The notes under the pieces were generated by a model, which did not search any database, had not been told where the DNA came from, and saw nothing but the letters and a program-made list of their open reading frames with translations. From positions 1 through 64,000 of the forward strand of contig CAJMMN010000005.1 in assembly GCA_905214525.1 (NCBI GenBank): a stretch of DNA of 64,000 nt. Direction: 5' to 3'. The translations under genes were made by a program, and so were the position numbers. This DNA is from an uncultured bacterium. Its GTDB lineage: Bacteria > Actinomycetota > Coriobacteriia > Coriobacteriales > Coriobacteriaceae. Below are positions 26,782-34,506 of the stretch, one piece after another; position 1 is the stretch's first letter, and every line of letters begins with the position of its first letter.

Positions 26782-27909
26782 TTAGCCAATTTGTTGGCAG
26801 TTCTTGCACTCTCGTAAAGCACCGCGCTTCCGGGCCTCCTGGATAGAGATCTGCGAATAGCCCTTTGCGTCCTTGCCAACGGTACGACACTTATGCGTAT
26901 GGTAAACATCGCTACCGCTCTTATACCAAACTAAACCGTAGTCCGGAATCCACTTGCCGTCCTCGCCGACATAGTAGGAGCCAACCCAGGCATTCGTAGC
27001 CATGGCGCCGGAAGACTGGAGGTAGTAGTCGCCGACCCAGGCGTCGTGGGCCATAGCGCCGGAACCGCTAAAGTAGTACCAGGCGCCGCCGACCTGACGC
27101 CAGCCGGTGGCCATCGCACCGGAATCGTCGAACCAGTACCAAGAGCCACCCAGGCTGCGCCAGCCGTTAGCGACCATGGCGCCCGAGCCGTCGAGATAGA
27201 ACCACGCACCGCCGATGTTGAGCCAGCCAGTGGCCATCGCGCCGGAGGCGTTGGCGTAGTACCAGGTGCCCGAATCGTTGATCCAGCCAGTTAGCATGAC
27301 ACCGTACTCATTGAAATAGTACCAAGTTCCACCGATATTATGCCAACCGGTCAACAGCTCGCCGCTGGAAGTCGCATAGAGCCACTTTCCATAGATGGAG
27401 TCATAAATCCAGCCACTATGCTGCATGCGGCCATCAGCATTGGCGCCAGGGGTGTTCAGGAAGTAGTTTTTGCCATCAATCTGAACTCGGCCGTATGCCA
27501 TATCGTGGTTTTCGGGATAGAAGTAGTACCAATCCCCGCCGATAAGCTGCCAGTTCGACACCGCGGTCCCGTCAGCGCCAAAATAGTACCAAACGGCTTC
27601 GCAATCGTTATACCACTGGTTCGTGACCATGACGCCAGTCTCGGGATCGAAATAGCGAAGGTTGCCGTCCTCGCACCGAACGAGTCCGGTCTGCATCGAG
27701 CCATCGTTGTCGAAATAATACGTTCCAGCAGGACGAGAAACAGAGAAACCTGTCAAATTGCGAGACTCGCTATGATCAATATATTGAAGACCAACGAGAG
27801 AATCAATATCAGCAAATGAGGGCGCCGGGGCAACCGTCATGCAGGCGGCGGCAAATACAGCAACTCCCAGCGCTGTTAGTCCTCGCCATCTTTCTCGAAG
27901 GTTATTCAT
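26782..27909 (-). CDS. Secreted choline-binding-repeat protein with Cys/His tail module
   Basis: A 375-residue exported protein: signal peptide (1-33) and choline-binding-type repeats filling about 55-330, with no recognised enzyme domain. The last 45 residues contain a VYHTHKCR motif, then EARKRGALRECKNC, giving a Cys/His pattern (H-x3-H-x-C type start and C-x2-C end) like small zinc-binding tails found at the end of some secreted and nuclease-associated proteins. It may work as an adhesin or as a structural wall protein. CGGAGAAAGGA precedes the ATG. It is the first gene of the repeat-protein run. Confidence 0.85.
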   Translation of the reverse strand: MNNLRERWRGLTALGVAVFAAACMTVAPAPSFADIDSLVGLQYIDHSESRNLTGFSVSRPAGTYYFDNDGSMQTGLVRCEDGNLRYFDPETGVMVTNQWYNDCEAVWYYFGADGTAVSNWQLIGGDWYYFYPENHDMAYGRVQIDGKNYFLNTPGANADGRMQHSGWIYDSIYGKWLYATSSGELLTGWHNIGGTWYYFNEYGVMLTGWINDSGTWYYANASGAMATGWLNIGGAWFYLDGSGAMVANGWRSLGGSWYWFDDSGAMATGWRQVGGAWYYFSGSGAMAHDAWVGDYYLQSSGAMATNAWVGSYYVGEDGKWIPDYGLVWYKSGSDVYHTHKCRTVGKDAKGYSQISIQEARKRGALRECKNCQQIG

Positions 27910-28486
27910 ACGACATCCTTTCTCCGAGATTTAAGGCTCTCTTAAGTTATTCTCAGACTATCAATTTAGTTTTTCAACAGGGAATCGATAAAAGGTATCT
28001 TTGTGACTGCAATTTGATGAGAGCCGCCACGTCCTTGCCGTCCCGTGCATTGTCGACAGCAACGTCTTATGGCACAAACCGGATATCCTTTTCGGCGCAA
28101 ATCGTTTGAGCAGGCGGCACGCGGAAGGAGTGTGTAGAGCGGTTTTCTGCTGGCTGCCAGCCACGGCATCCTTTCGGAAACCTAATTGCCGCCGGAATTA
28201 AAGTCCCCGGCGCGGACTCACCTTATCTCCCCGACGCGGGCTCGATATCCACTCGGATATCTAATCGTCTTGGACTTTTACCTGCCCAAGCACAGTACAA
28301 CTTTTACGTGCCGCCACACGGAGCAAGGCTCGGGGATTATTCTCTAAAAACCATGCTTTCAAAGCAACTTAGGCACAAACGTAGTCAAACAAAATACCTT
28401 TCAGGTCTTTCTTGAAGATAAGCAGTAGATTAAAGTATCCGACAAGAAATCCCGCATTACATTCAACCCGCAGAAAAAACAGAGCA
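27910..28486. other. Gene-free stretch with a cloverleaf-like set of inverted repeats
   Basis: No frame over about 65 codons looks convincing in these 577 bases. Between 28200 and 28278 outer arms AAAGTCC and GGACTTT enclose a perfect hairpin (GATATCC-ACTC-GGATATC, 28244-28261) and GC-rich smaller helices, giving a branched fold. No T-loop or anticodon arm is present, so it is not called a tRNA. A short direct repeat ACTTTTAC-TGCC follows at about 28274-28320. This may be the remains of a mobile element or a structured RNA. Confidence 0.35.
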
Positions 28487-29344
28487 CTAATACTCCGCCA
28501 TGCCTTCGGACTCATATAAAAACCTCATATGATCGACATCGAATCTAAGTGATAGCACATCTATAGATTTGCGTACATCAGAACACAGGCAAACGAATTT
28601 AAAAAACGAATCAGTTAATTCGCTTTCAAACTCTTTGTCGCATATACGTTTTCCAAGCTCAATAGCTTGGCTCAATTTAGTAGCGACAAAGTGGTTGGAA
28701 ATTAAACCAAGCATGTTATTAGCCTTCTCAAGGCTATCAAGAACAGGCAAAACGTATTGTATTGCGAAATCTAATGTGACGGTATCATCCTCAATATAAT
28801 TCGGAAGTCGATACGCTAAATCACATGTATTTATATAATATTTGATCCATGACTCTTTCATTTTTGGAAACCGAGAGATATGGATTAACCGACTTTCAGC
28901 AGAGGTATCGCCCAATCTATTAGAAGTTGGAATTAAAATAGTATTTGACCTTTGCTTTCGCCAAGACGAATTATCGAAATTCAATCGAACACGAATATAC
29001 TCTTGCAACCAGACAAAATAGCACGCTCCATCATCCGCTAAAGAACATCTAATTAAAAGAAAAGGTATTGCAAACATTTCAGCGTATAAAAGCGTCTTCG
29101 TATCAATGGAAAATGGAATTTCAGGTTTATCTTCGAGTGGCTTGTTTGTTCCCTTCACCTGAATTGCCATTAATTCACCAGTAGCGAATCCGTTTTCAAA
29201 GCGCTCAAAAATTTTATCGATTCCAAAATCACGTTCTGTTAAGTCTCGAACAACCCAGTTTTCAGAAGGCATAAGGGAGGTGACGAAAGAGCATGCCTCT
29301 GTATCAATTATGTGGCTATTTGGACGTTTCGGAGGATATGCCAT
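28487..29344 (-). CDS. DUF4365 domain protein (nuclease-like fold candidate)
   Basis: About 285 residues. The N-terminal 150 residues match DUF4365: RDFGIDKIFERFENG followed by GELMAIQVKGT, which places an acidic residue and a QxK in the positions expected of a PD-(D/E)XK-like nuclease core. The remainder is alpha-helical and unassigned. DUF4365 proteins often occur alone in accessory regions and some are linked to phage defence; that role is not shown here. The start is placed at the ATG at 29344 (MAYPPKR), with GGAG 10 bases before it; the extension to 29413 adds a hydrophobic segment without a ribosome site. The gene is AT-rich compared with the core genome. Confidence 0.75.
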   Translation of the reverse strand: MAYPPKRPNSHIIDTEACSFVTSLMPSENWVVRDLTERDFGIDKIFERFENGFATGELMAIQVKGTNKPLEDKPEIPFSIDTKTLLYAEMFAIPFLLIRCSLADDGACYFVWLQEYIRVRLNFDNSSWRKQRSNTILIPTSNRLGDTSAESRLIHISRFPKMKESWIKYYINTCDLAYRLPNYIEDDTVTLDFAIQYVLPVLDSLEKANNMLGLISNHFVATKLSQAIELGKRICDKEFESELTDSFFKFVCLCSDVRKSIDVLSLRFDVDHMRFLYESEGMAEY

Positions 29345-30032
29345 AAAAATCAGCTCCATCAGCCTTAGCGCAAGAGCACCTAATAACGACAAAATAAAGA
29401 TAACAACCAACATAATTAGACTGCATGTCAGTTGATATCGAATAAGCGGTTAAGGACACAATAACCAATAAAACAATAGCACTCACTGTGTCCAGGGGCA
29501 TGGACCATCTCCTCCATCCTTCCTGCTCGAGCACGTCAGAGTAACCACCCGGTGAAACCATTGGCCGAGAGCTGCGCCCCCAGTCCCCGGGAAGCGGCCC
29601 TCTTGATTAAACTGCTCAGTATTTCGTGCTCACGGGCTCAATTCCCGGTGACCACTTGAGTCACTTCATAGTAGAGAGCAACGACAATGTCGACGCTGCA
29701 GGTCTTAAGAATACATTCGCAATAGATGTTCCGGCTGTTCACGCCACTGCAGTGAAGCTGACCGGCCTCGGCTTCTATGATCGAATTAAGCACCTGATCG
29801 GAGAGCCTGCGGATAAGCACCAGCTGTCGATCGTCCCGTCGCTGAGGTGGGGCTCAGCGAACATGTCGGGCGCGGCGTCCGCTAAGATCTACATTGCGGT
29901 CCTCATCCTTCTCAAGAACCTTCCTTGTGGTTATTTCAGATTCTAGTGCGAAAGCCGTTTTGCGTCAGGCAGACGTCATCACCCCCCCCCCCACGCTTAC
30001 GCCATCTATTTTTTGTGCGATCCAAAGTATCG
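29345..30032. other. Intergenic stretch with possible transposase debris and a C11 tract
   Basis: No intact gene is supported here. A plus-strand frame around 29626-29700 reads SIPGDHLSHFIVES, which resembles the N-terminus of IS1182/IS5-like transposases (PDHL-RFI type), but the similarity ends after about 25 residues. An uninterrupted run of eleven C lies at 29982-29992. Both suggest decayed mobile DNA. Confidence 0.35.
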
Positions 30033-30680
30033 CTAGCTCACGCTCTTCACTATCATCAAATTTGCAGGTCTCATATTTGATGTTTCATTCAGCTCCTTAG
30101 AATCGATAACCAAATCCCATTGTCCATTTTGGCCCGGCAATGATCGGCAAAGTTGTTTGTTAGGTATACGAAACAATCGATTAACTGGAGTCAAACGCTT
30201 AACTCCAAAACATTTCAAACTGACAATTTCGATACATAATAAAGCTGCCAGTGAATTCAAACAGTTCTCCAAATTAGCTTTTCTAAAATACGTACCACGA
30301 TCATGTTTCACAGCGTTATAGCTATCCCACCAAGTTAATTTTGCATACATTCCATTTATCCACGCATTAAAAGGTTTGAGTGAAATACTCTGGTTAATCG
30401 CAATGTCAACTACCTCATTTACAAAGGCAACATCATTCAAAGCAGACAGGCACTCGAATGCTTCCTTGATATTAGATGGTCTATTTCCGGATCGAAGTTC
30501 GACATAATCTTTAAAAACCGAATCAAATTCAGAACAAATCGATAAAAGCATCTTTGCAAATTCAACTGAATAAGTTGAGAAATTATCGTTGCTCAGCTCA
30601 ACATAATTAAAGGAATTAACAAGCTCTCTTTCAAGAACCAAGTAGTAATCCCAATTTGATAAAGATAAACTCATAGACAA
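30033..30680 (-). CDS. Hypothetical protein, possibly HEPN-like
   Basis: A 215-residue, mostly helical, soluble protein that I cannot place in a named family with certainty. The segment WWDSYNAVKHDRGTYFRKAN resembles the W-x2-YN-x-hKH-R helix of HEPN-like accessory proteins found near defence genes, and it is followed by a long helix (LNSLAALLCIEIV). No classical R-x4-6-H ribonuclease motif is evident, so enzymatic activity is doubtful. It lies alone between a DUF4365 and a DUF2971 gene and shares their AT-rich codon use. Confidence 0.6.
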   Translation of the reverse strand: MSMSLSLSNWDYYLVLERELVNSFNYVELSNDNFSTYSVEFAKMLLSICSEFDSVFKDYVELRSGNRPSNIKEAFECLSALNDVAFVNEVVDIAINQSISLKPFNAWINGMYAKLTWWDSYNAVKHDRGTYFRKANLENCLNSLAALLCIEIVSLKCFGVKRLTPVNRLFRIPNKQLCRSLPGQNGQWDLVIDSKELNETSNMRPANLMIVKSVS

Positions 30681-30817
30681 GCAACTCCCGTTAACGTAAA
30701 TTACACCAAATTATCTTTCGAAATGCCCCCGTAGATATAGCAATCGCCAGCTCAGAAGTCTACTGACGCCCGATTCAGCTGACAAATAATTGACTATACG
30801 GCACTATTAAAGGATAA

Positions 30818-31798
30818 CTAGCACTGTTCATCTACAGGAATATCCAGTTTATTCGCCGCGCAAATGCAAAGCTCTTTATCCTCTTGAGTCATCCTGCTCC
30901 CAAGAATAACTCGCAACGGCTTGCATGGGCGTTGTACATAATTCATCTCAAGCTCATCTGGCTCTGGTACAAGACGGGCACGATATTCGTTCTCCCGCTC
31001 AAACACACTGCCCTTTCTGTAAATTGCCCGTAGATCACTAAGCATATCATCACTGCTCACATTAAGACCAAGCATCCTAGCAGCAGTCCAAGCAATTTGA
31101 GGGTCGCAATTAAATGGTTCGTCATCATATAAAATTGGTAATAATTCAGTGCGCATTCCGTTAGCTATGTTGCAATTGCGAATAGCTTCTCTGTCGTAAG
31201 CAAGAACGAAACCCGCTTGGCTTTCGGAATATACATTCCACATATTCGAATCGCTAGGATTGTCTGTTAGGCACAAAATGCGGCAACAATTTCGGCAGCT
31301 ATTCTGATGAACTGGGGCAACAAATCCTCCAACAAATAAGCGCAAGTTTTTAACAGCCGAGCGAAAAAGACTAACTTTTCCCTCATCGGATAGTATCTCG
31401 AACTCATCTATTCTTGCTGGATTAAAAGGAGCCCCCAGAACCCCTAAAACAAACGCAAGTCGTCTAAAATCAATTTGATTTATTATCTTTAACGCTTGTT
31501 CATCATCATTGAGATTTCTTTCGATTTCATCTATACCATTCCAGTTATAGATCGGTACCGAGTCGCACTGATCGCTGAAAACCTTTGGATGAGAAAATGT
31601 AACAGTCGCGTTTTCTAGATCGGCAAAAGCGTATTCACTTGGAGGTCGATAGCGGTAAAGCATTCGCGGGACGAGAGAAGTCGATAGCGCTTCCAGCTCC
31701 TTCTTTGCGGAAACAATGGAGGCGCCATCGTTTTGCTTGGCAACGAGATTAGCCAGCGTCTCCCGATATGTTTCTTTCTGTGTCAAGCTTAGCGCCAT
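30818..31798 (-). CDS. DUF2971 family protein
   Basis: A 326-residue soluble protein. It shows the DUF2971 pattern: MLYRYRPPSEYAFADLENAT followed by FSHPKVFSDQCDS, then CRILCLTDNPSDSNMWNVYS and GFVLAYDREA, and EYRARLVPEPDE near the end. Biochemical function of the family is not established. Proteins of this type are frequent in accessory islands of gut bacteria, sometimes near defence systems. It is divergent from the relic at 31864. Confidence 0.8.
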   Translation of the reverse strand: MALSLTQKETYRETLANLVAKQNDGASIVSAKKELEALSTSLVPRMLYRYRPPSEYAFADLENATVTFSHPKVFSDQCDSVPIYNWNGIDEIERNLNDDEQALKIINQIDFRRLAFVLGVLGAPFNPARIDEFEILSDEGKVSLFRSAVKNLRLFVGGFVAPVHQNSCRNCCRILCLTDNPSDSNMWNVYSESQAGFVLAYDREAIRNCNIANGMRTELLPILYDDEPFNCDPQIAWTAARMLGLNVSSDDMLSDLRAIYRKGSVFERENEYRARLVPEPDELEMNYVQRPCKPLRVILGSRMTQEDKELCICAANKLDIPVDEQC

Positions 31799-31863
31799 GC
31801 AATATCGCTTCCCGATCTAGCTAAATTAGATGCAGTTGATTTTATCCAGTGCAAAAATACTGA

Positions 31864-32171
31864 ATGCACATACGAAGCAGAAGTCATGTCTATCAACTAC
31901 CAAAAAATGATTCCGATTGGAACGTACCGGAAATCGTAAAAGCTGCCAACGGATATATTTATAATAGCCTGAGATGGCTAGAGATGAAAACATATAGTCA
32001 TCAAGCAGTCTTGTCCTCCGATGAAGACGCCAGCTATGACATCGAATTCCACTCTCTGTCAGGTCGCTTTACCAATTACGGAGCGCCGCAGAGGCTGCAG
32101 AAGCAGTCGAGTATGCAGAAAAGATTTATATGGGCGCGTCAATTAAAAAAGCTCTGTTAGACCAGGATTGA
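31864..32171 (+). pseudogene. Frameshifted relic of a small unidentified protein
   Basis: The frame from 31864 reads plausibly as protein (DWNVPEIVKAANGYIYNSL, then EDASYDIEFHSLSG) up to about 32085. From about 32088 the sensible reading continues in another frame (AAEAAEAVEYAEKIYMGASI, ending KALLDQD) to a TGA at 32169-32171, while the first frame turns basic and low-quality. A frameshift near 32085 is therefore likely. No ribosome site precedes the first ATG, so the 5' end may also be lost. The family is not recognised. Confidence 0.45.
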
Positions 32172-32225
32172 CACACATCTGTCCCCACGGCGCCATATCG
32201 TTAGCCTCGTAGACCGCGGGGCAGC

Positions 32226-32765
32226 ATGAACGCCGAGGACCTGGTAATCGCCTTCAAACGGGACATGGCGAAGCTGAGCGGGACCGAGCGCCGCCGCGCG
32301 ATTGAGTCCGTCAGGGACGTGATCCGCGCGGCGGCGTTCGACGACGCGGCCGGCTCCGCCTACGAAGTCGAACGCTGCTGTCGCTGCGGGTCCGTAGCGA
32401 CAGCGAAGAAGGGGAAGACCGGGAACGACGATCAGCGCTACCTCTGCCGGGGCTGCGGCAGGACCTTCGGCATGGGCAGTGGGCGCATCCTGGGGACGAG
32501 CAGGCTCCCAAAGGAGACCTGGATGGCCTACGCCGAGTGCTTCGTGCTCATGCTGCCCCTGCGCGAATGCGCGAGGCGCTGCCGCGTCTGCCTCAAGACC
32601 GCCTACACCATGCGCCACAGGCTGATCGAGTGTCTCTCGGCCTACTCCCCCTCGTTCAGGGTCGAGCGTGGCAGCGGCTGCGAGCTCGACGAGACTTACT
32701 TCCCCGAGTCGTTCAAGGGCAACCACGCGAAGGGGTCGTTCACGATGCCGCGCCCGCCGCATAGA
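32226..32765 (+). mobile_element. Truncated IS1595-like transposase gene
   Basis: About 180 residues of the N-terminal part of a DDE transposase. It has a zinc ribbon (CxRCGSV and CRGCGRTF), a helix-turn-helix region (ARRCRVCLKTAYTMRHRL) and the first catalytic acid in CELDETYFPESFKGNHAKG. After MPRPPHR (about 32760) the frame continues into unrelated low-complexity sequence antisense-like to the antitoxin gene, so the catalytic C-terminal half is missing. It is much more GC-rich than the flanking AT-rich island, in line with separate origin. It cannot encode an active enzyme. Confidence 0.75.
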
Positions 32766-32811
32766 GACGGTAGTAATGGTCGCACCGCGATATACGAGGA
32801 AAGGTACAGCC

Positions 32812-33009
32812 ATGCCGTCGAACATACCGGCCACGACGATCCGGATCGACCCGGAGGTCAAGAGGGAGGCCACGGCCATCCTGGACGAGCTCGGCATTTC
32901 CATGTCCACCGCCGCCAACGCGTGCCTCAGGGCGCTCGTCCGGGAGTGCGGGATGCCGTTCGAGATGAGGGTCAAGACGCCGGCGCCCGACGGGGAGGCG
33001 GCGAGATAG
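32812..33009 (+). CDS. RelB/DinJ-family antitoxin, orphan and short
   Basis: A 65-residue protein with the ribbon-helix-helix pattern of RelB/DinJ antitoxins: TTIRIDPEVKREATAILDEL followed by GISMSTAANACLRALVRE and GMPFEM. GAGGAAAGG lies 7 bases before its ATG. Family members are usually about 80-95 residues with a toxin-binding tail, and this one ends early. No toxin frame follows before the hairpin at 33072, so it is an orphan, perhaps left when the IS element and the module recombined. It could still bind DNA or neutralise a toxin encoded elsewhere. Confidence 0.75.
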   Translation: MPSNIPATTIRIDPEVKREATAILDELGISMSTAANACLRALVRECGMPFEMRVKTPAPDGEAAR

Positions 33010-33071
33010 CCGGCAATCGACTTGAAGCGATAGAGCCCTCACGATTAACCCAACCGATCTTGAGCACATCG

Positions 33072-33103
33072 CCCCCTTGCCGGATTTAAACCAGGCAAGG
33101 GGG
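33072..33103. terminator. Hairpin terminator between convergent genes
   Basis: CCCCCTTGCC (33072-33081) pairs with GGCAAGGGGG (33094-33103) around a 12-base loop, followed by an AT-rich tail. It separates the antitoxin gene from the convergent AAA ATPase gene. Confidence 0.8.
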
Positions 33104-33191
33104 TGATTATTTAGCAATTGCAAAAAGATGATTGGGCAGAATGCCAATCCTGGTCTAATAGAGCCAAATCAAAACCTAATAATACCTCGAC

Positions 33192-34295
33192 CTAGAACCG
33201 TTCGAGAATCTCCTCGGCATTCTCTCGCAGATAGATATCTAGGTCCGGCACGGCAAACTGCACGTAGCCCCTCTGTGGTGCCTGAATAACCTCTCTTTGT
33301 AGCAATTTTGCCCTAATGGAGCTAACCTCATTGGTCTTTTTACCCATGCGCCTAGCAATCTCGGATGATTTGGACTGTCGTTTGTCCTCGCACATCGCCA
33401 AAAGGTATTTGATATCGTTAGGCCCCAGTCCAGAAATCGCGGGCTCGTGAACAACATCGTGAAAACGAGCCTCTGCCAGCGCAATGCCTTCGGCAACATC
33501 GCGCTCGCTCACAATGGCACTTTTGGCACGATGCAAGTTGGCGCGCTGCCAAATGGAATAACCGACCAGTTGCACCAGATAGGCATAGCCCTTAGTGGCC
33601 TTAGCGGCTCTCGACAGAAGATCGTCCTCTATGGTCAAGCCAGTCGCGATAAAGCTGTCGCCCATAGAGAGCGCTACCTCCACCTGGTTGATAGGCGCCA
33701 GATCTTCGGGGAGGGCACGACGCAAGAACGTAAGCGCCTTGCCGTTAATAAGATCCATAACACCGGCGGGTAAGCCGGCAAAGGCAAGTGCAATATCTAC
33801 TTTTTCCCCTATCAAAAGCTGAACCGTAGACGCAATGGCACGCATATCGTCAATCGGAGCGTCCTGAACTTCATCGATGGCAATAAAAAGACCCTTGGAT
33901 GACTTCGCCGCCGAACTCAGCAACTTTCTAAGGCTCGACTCTTTGGGTGCAACATCGACTTTCGCGGAAACAAAGCCGGCATTTACGCCGACCGAAGCAT
34001 TGGCCGCAAGGGAAGAATCAGCAACCTGATCCCTCAAGTCCAGCAATAGGTTAGGGCCAGCAGAAACAATAGCAGTCTTCCATCCAAGTTCTCGCGCACG
34101 ATCCCTAAGATCGCAGAGCAAAACAGTTTTTCCGGAGCCTCTTGGCCCGGCAATGCGCATGAGCCTCGCAGGTGCACCAATTCCCGCATTCAAACTCTCA
34201 GTAAACTCAAGGGCAATATCATCACGACCAATTATGCGCGGAGGCTCAGCGCCGGCAGTGGGACGAAACGGGTTATGGAATGCTGTGGCGCTCAC
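33192..34295 (-). CDS. AAA ATPase with C-terminal winged helix
   Basis: About 367 residues. The N-terminal NPFRPTAGAEPPRIIGRDD boundary, Walker A GPRGSGKT, Walker B LFIAIDEVQDA and a following sensor region fit STAND/ORC-like AAA ATPases that carry a winged helix after the ATPase. The last 90 residues (GLGPNDIKYLLAMCEDKR to the end) contain the helix-turn-helix. Such proteins are thought to bind DNA or act in stress or mobile-element functions; the role here is unknown. The frame reaches a TTG at 34310, but AGAGG lies 7 bases before the GTG at 34295, which is chosen. A TATCG pentamer cluster lies just upstream. Confidence 0.8.
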   Translation of the reverse strand: MSATAFHNPFRPTAGAEPPRIIGRDDIALEFTESLNAGIGAPARLMRIAGPRGSGKTVLLCDLRDRARELGWKTAIVSAGPNLLLDLRDQVADSSLAANASVGVNAGFVSAKVDVAPKESSLRKLLSSAAKSSKGLFIAIDEVQDAPIDDMRAIASTVQLLIGEKVDIALAFAGLPAGVMDLINGKALTFLRRALPEDLAPINQVEVALSMGDSFIATGLTIEDDLLSRAAKATKGYAYLVQLVGYSIWQRANLHRAKSAIVSERDVAEGIALAEARFHDVVHEPAISGLGPNDIKYLLAMCEDKRQSKSSEIARRMGKKTNEVSSIRAKLLQREVIQAPQRGYVQFAVPDLDIYLRENAEEILERF

Positions 34296-34320
34296 TTGTT
34301 TGCCTCTCAAGACAATCGAT

Positions 34321-34473
34321 TATCGGTCAATCTTAGCTTTATAAGTTTATCGTAGACTATATCGGATTATATCGTGTTGCATAAGTCTGTATAAACGTAT
34401 CGCGGAAGTATCGAGCTATCGTGAAGTATTGCAGCAAATCGCCTAGACGTTGCTATCTTCTCAGCTCATATCG
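34321..34473 (+). repeat. Cluster of eight TATCG pentamers upstream of the AAA ATPase gene
   Basis: TATCG begins at 34321, 34348, 34360, 34370, 34398, 34409, 34417 and 34469, all on the plus strand and several 8-12 bases apart, with no CGATA copy noticed on this strand. About 0.15 would be expected by chance in 153 random bases. It lies in the gap between the ATPase start and the glycosyltransferase stop. Confidence 0.6.
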
Positions 34474-34506
34474 AAAGTAAGTTGAGGGCTTCCTAATATC
34501 CATTAT

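Noticed and set aside
28200..28278. Cloverleaf-like fold considered as a tRNA
   Set aside because: No GTTC-type T-loop, no anticodon arm of the correct size and no CCA; kept only as an unexplained structure.
29345..29413. Hydrophobic N-terminal extension of the DUF4365 protein
   Set aside because: No ribosome site precedes the ATG at 29413, and the domain starts cleanly from the ATG at 29344, which has GGAG upstream.
29316..29561. 81-codon minus-strand frame with one hydrophobic segment
   Set aside because: It overlaps the start of the DUF4365 gene, has no clear ribosome site and no recognisable family.
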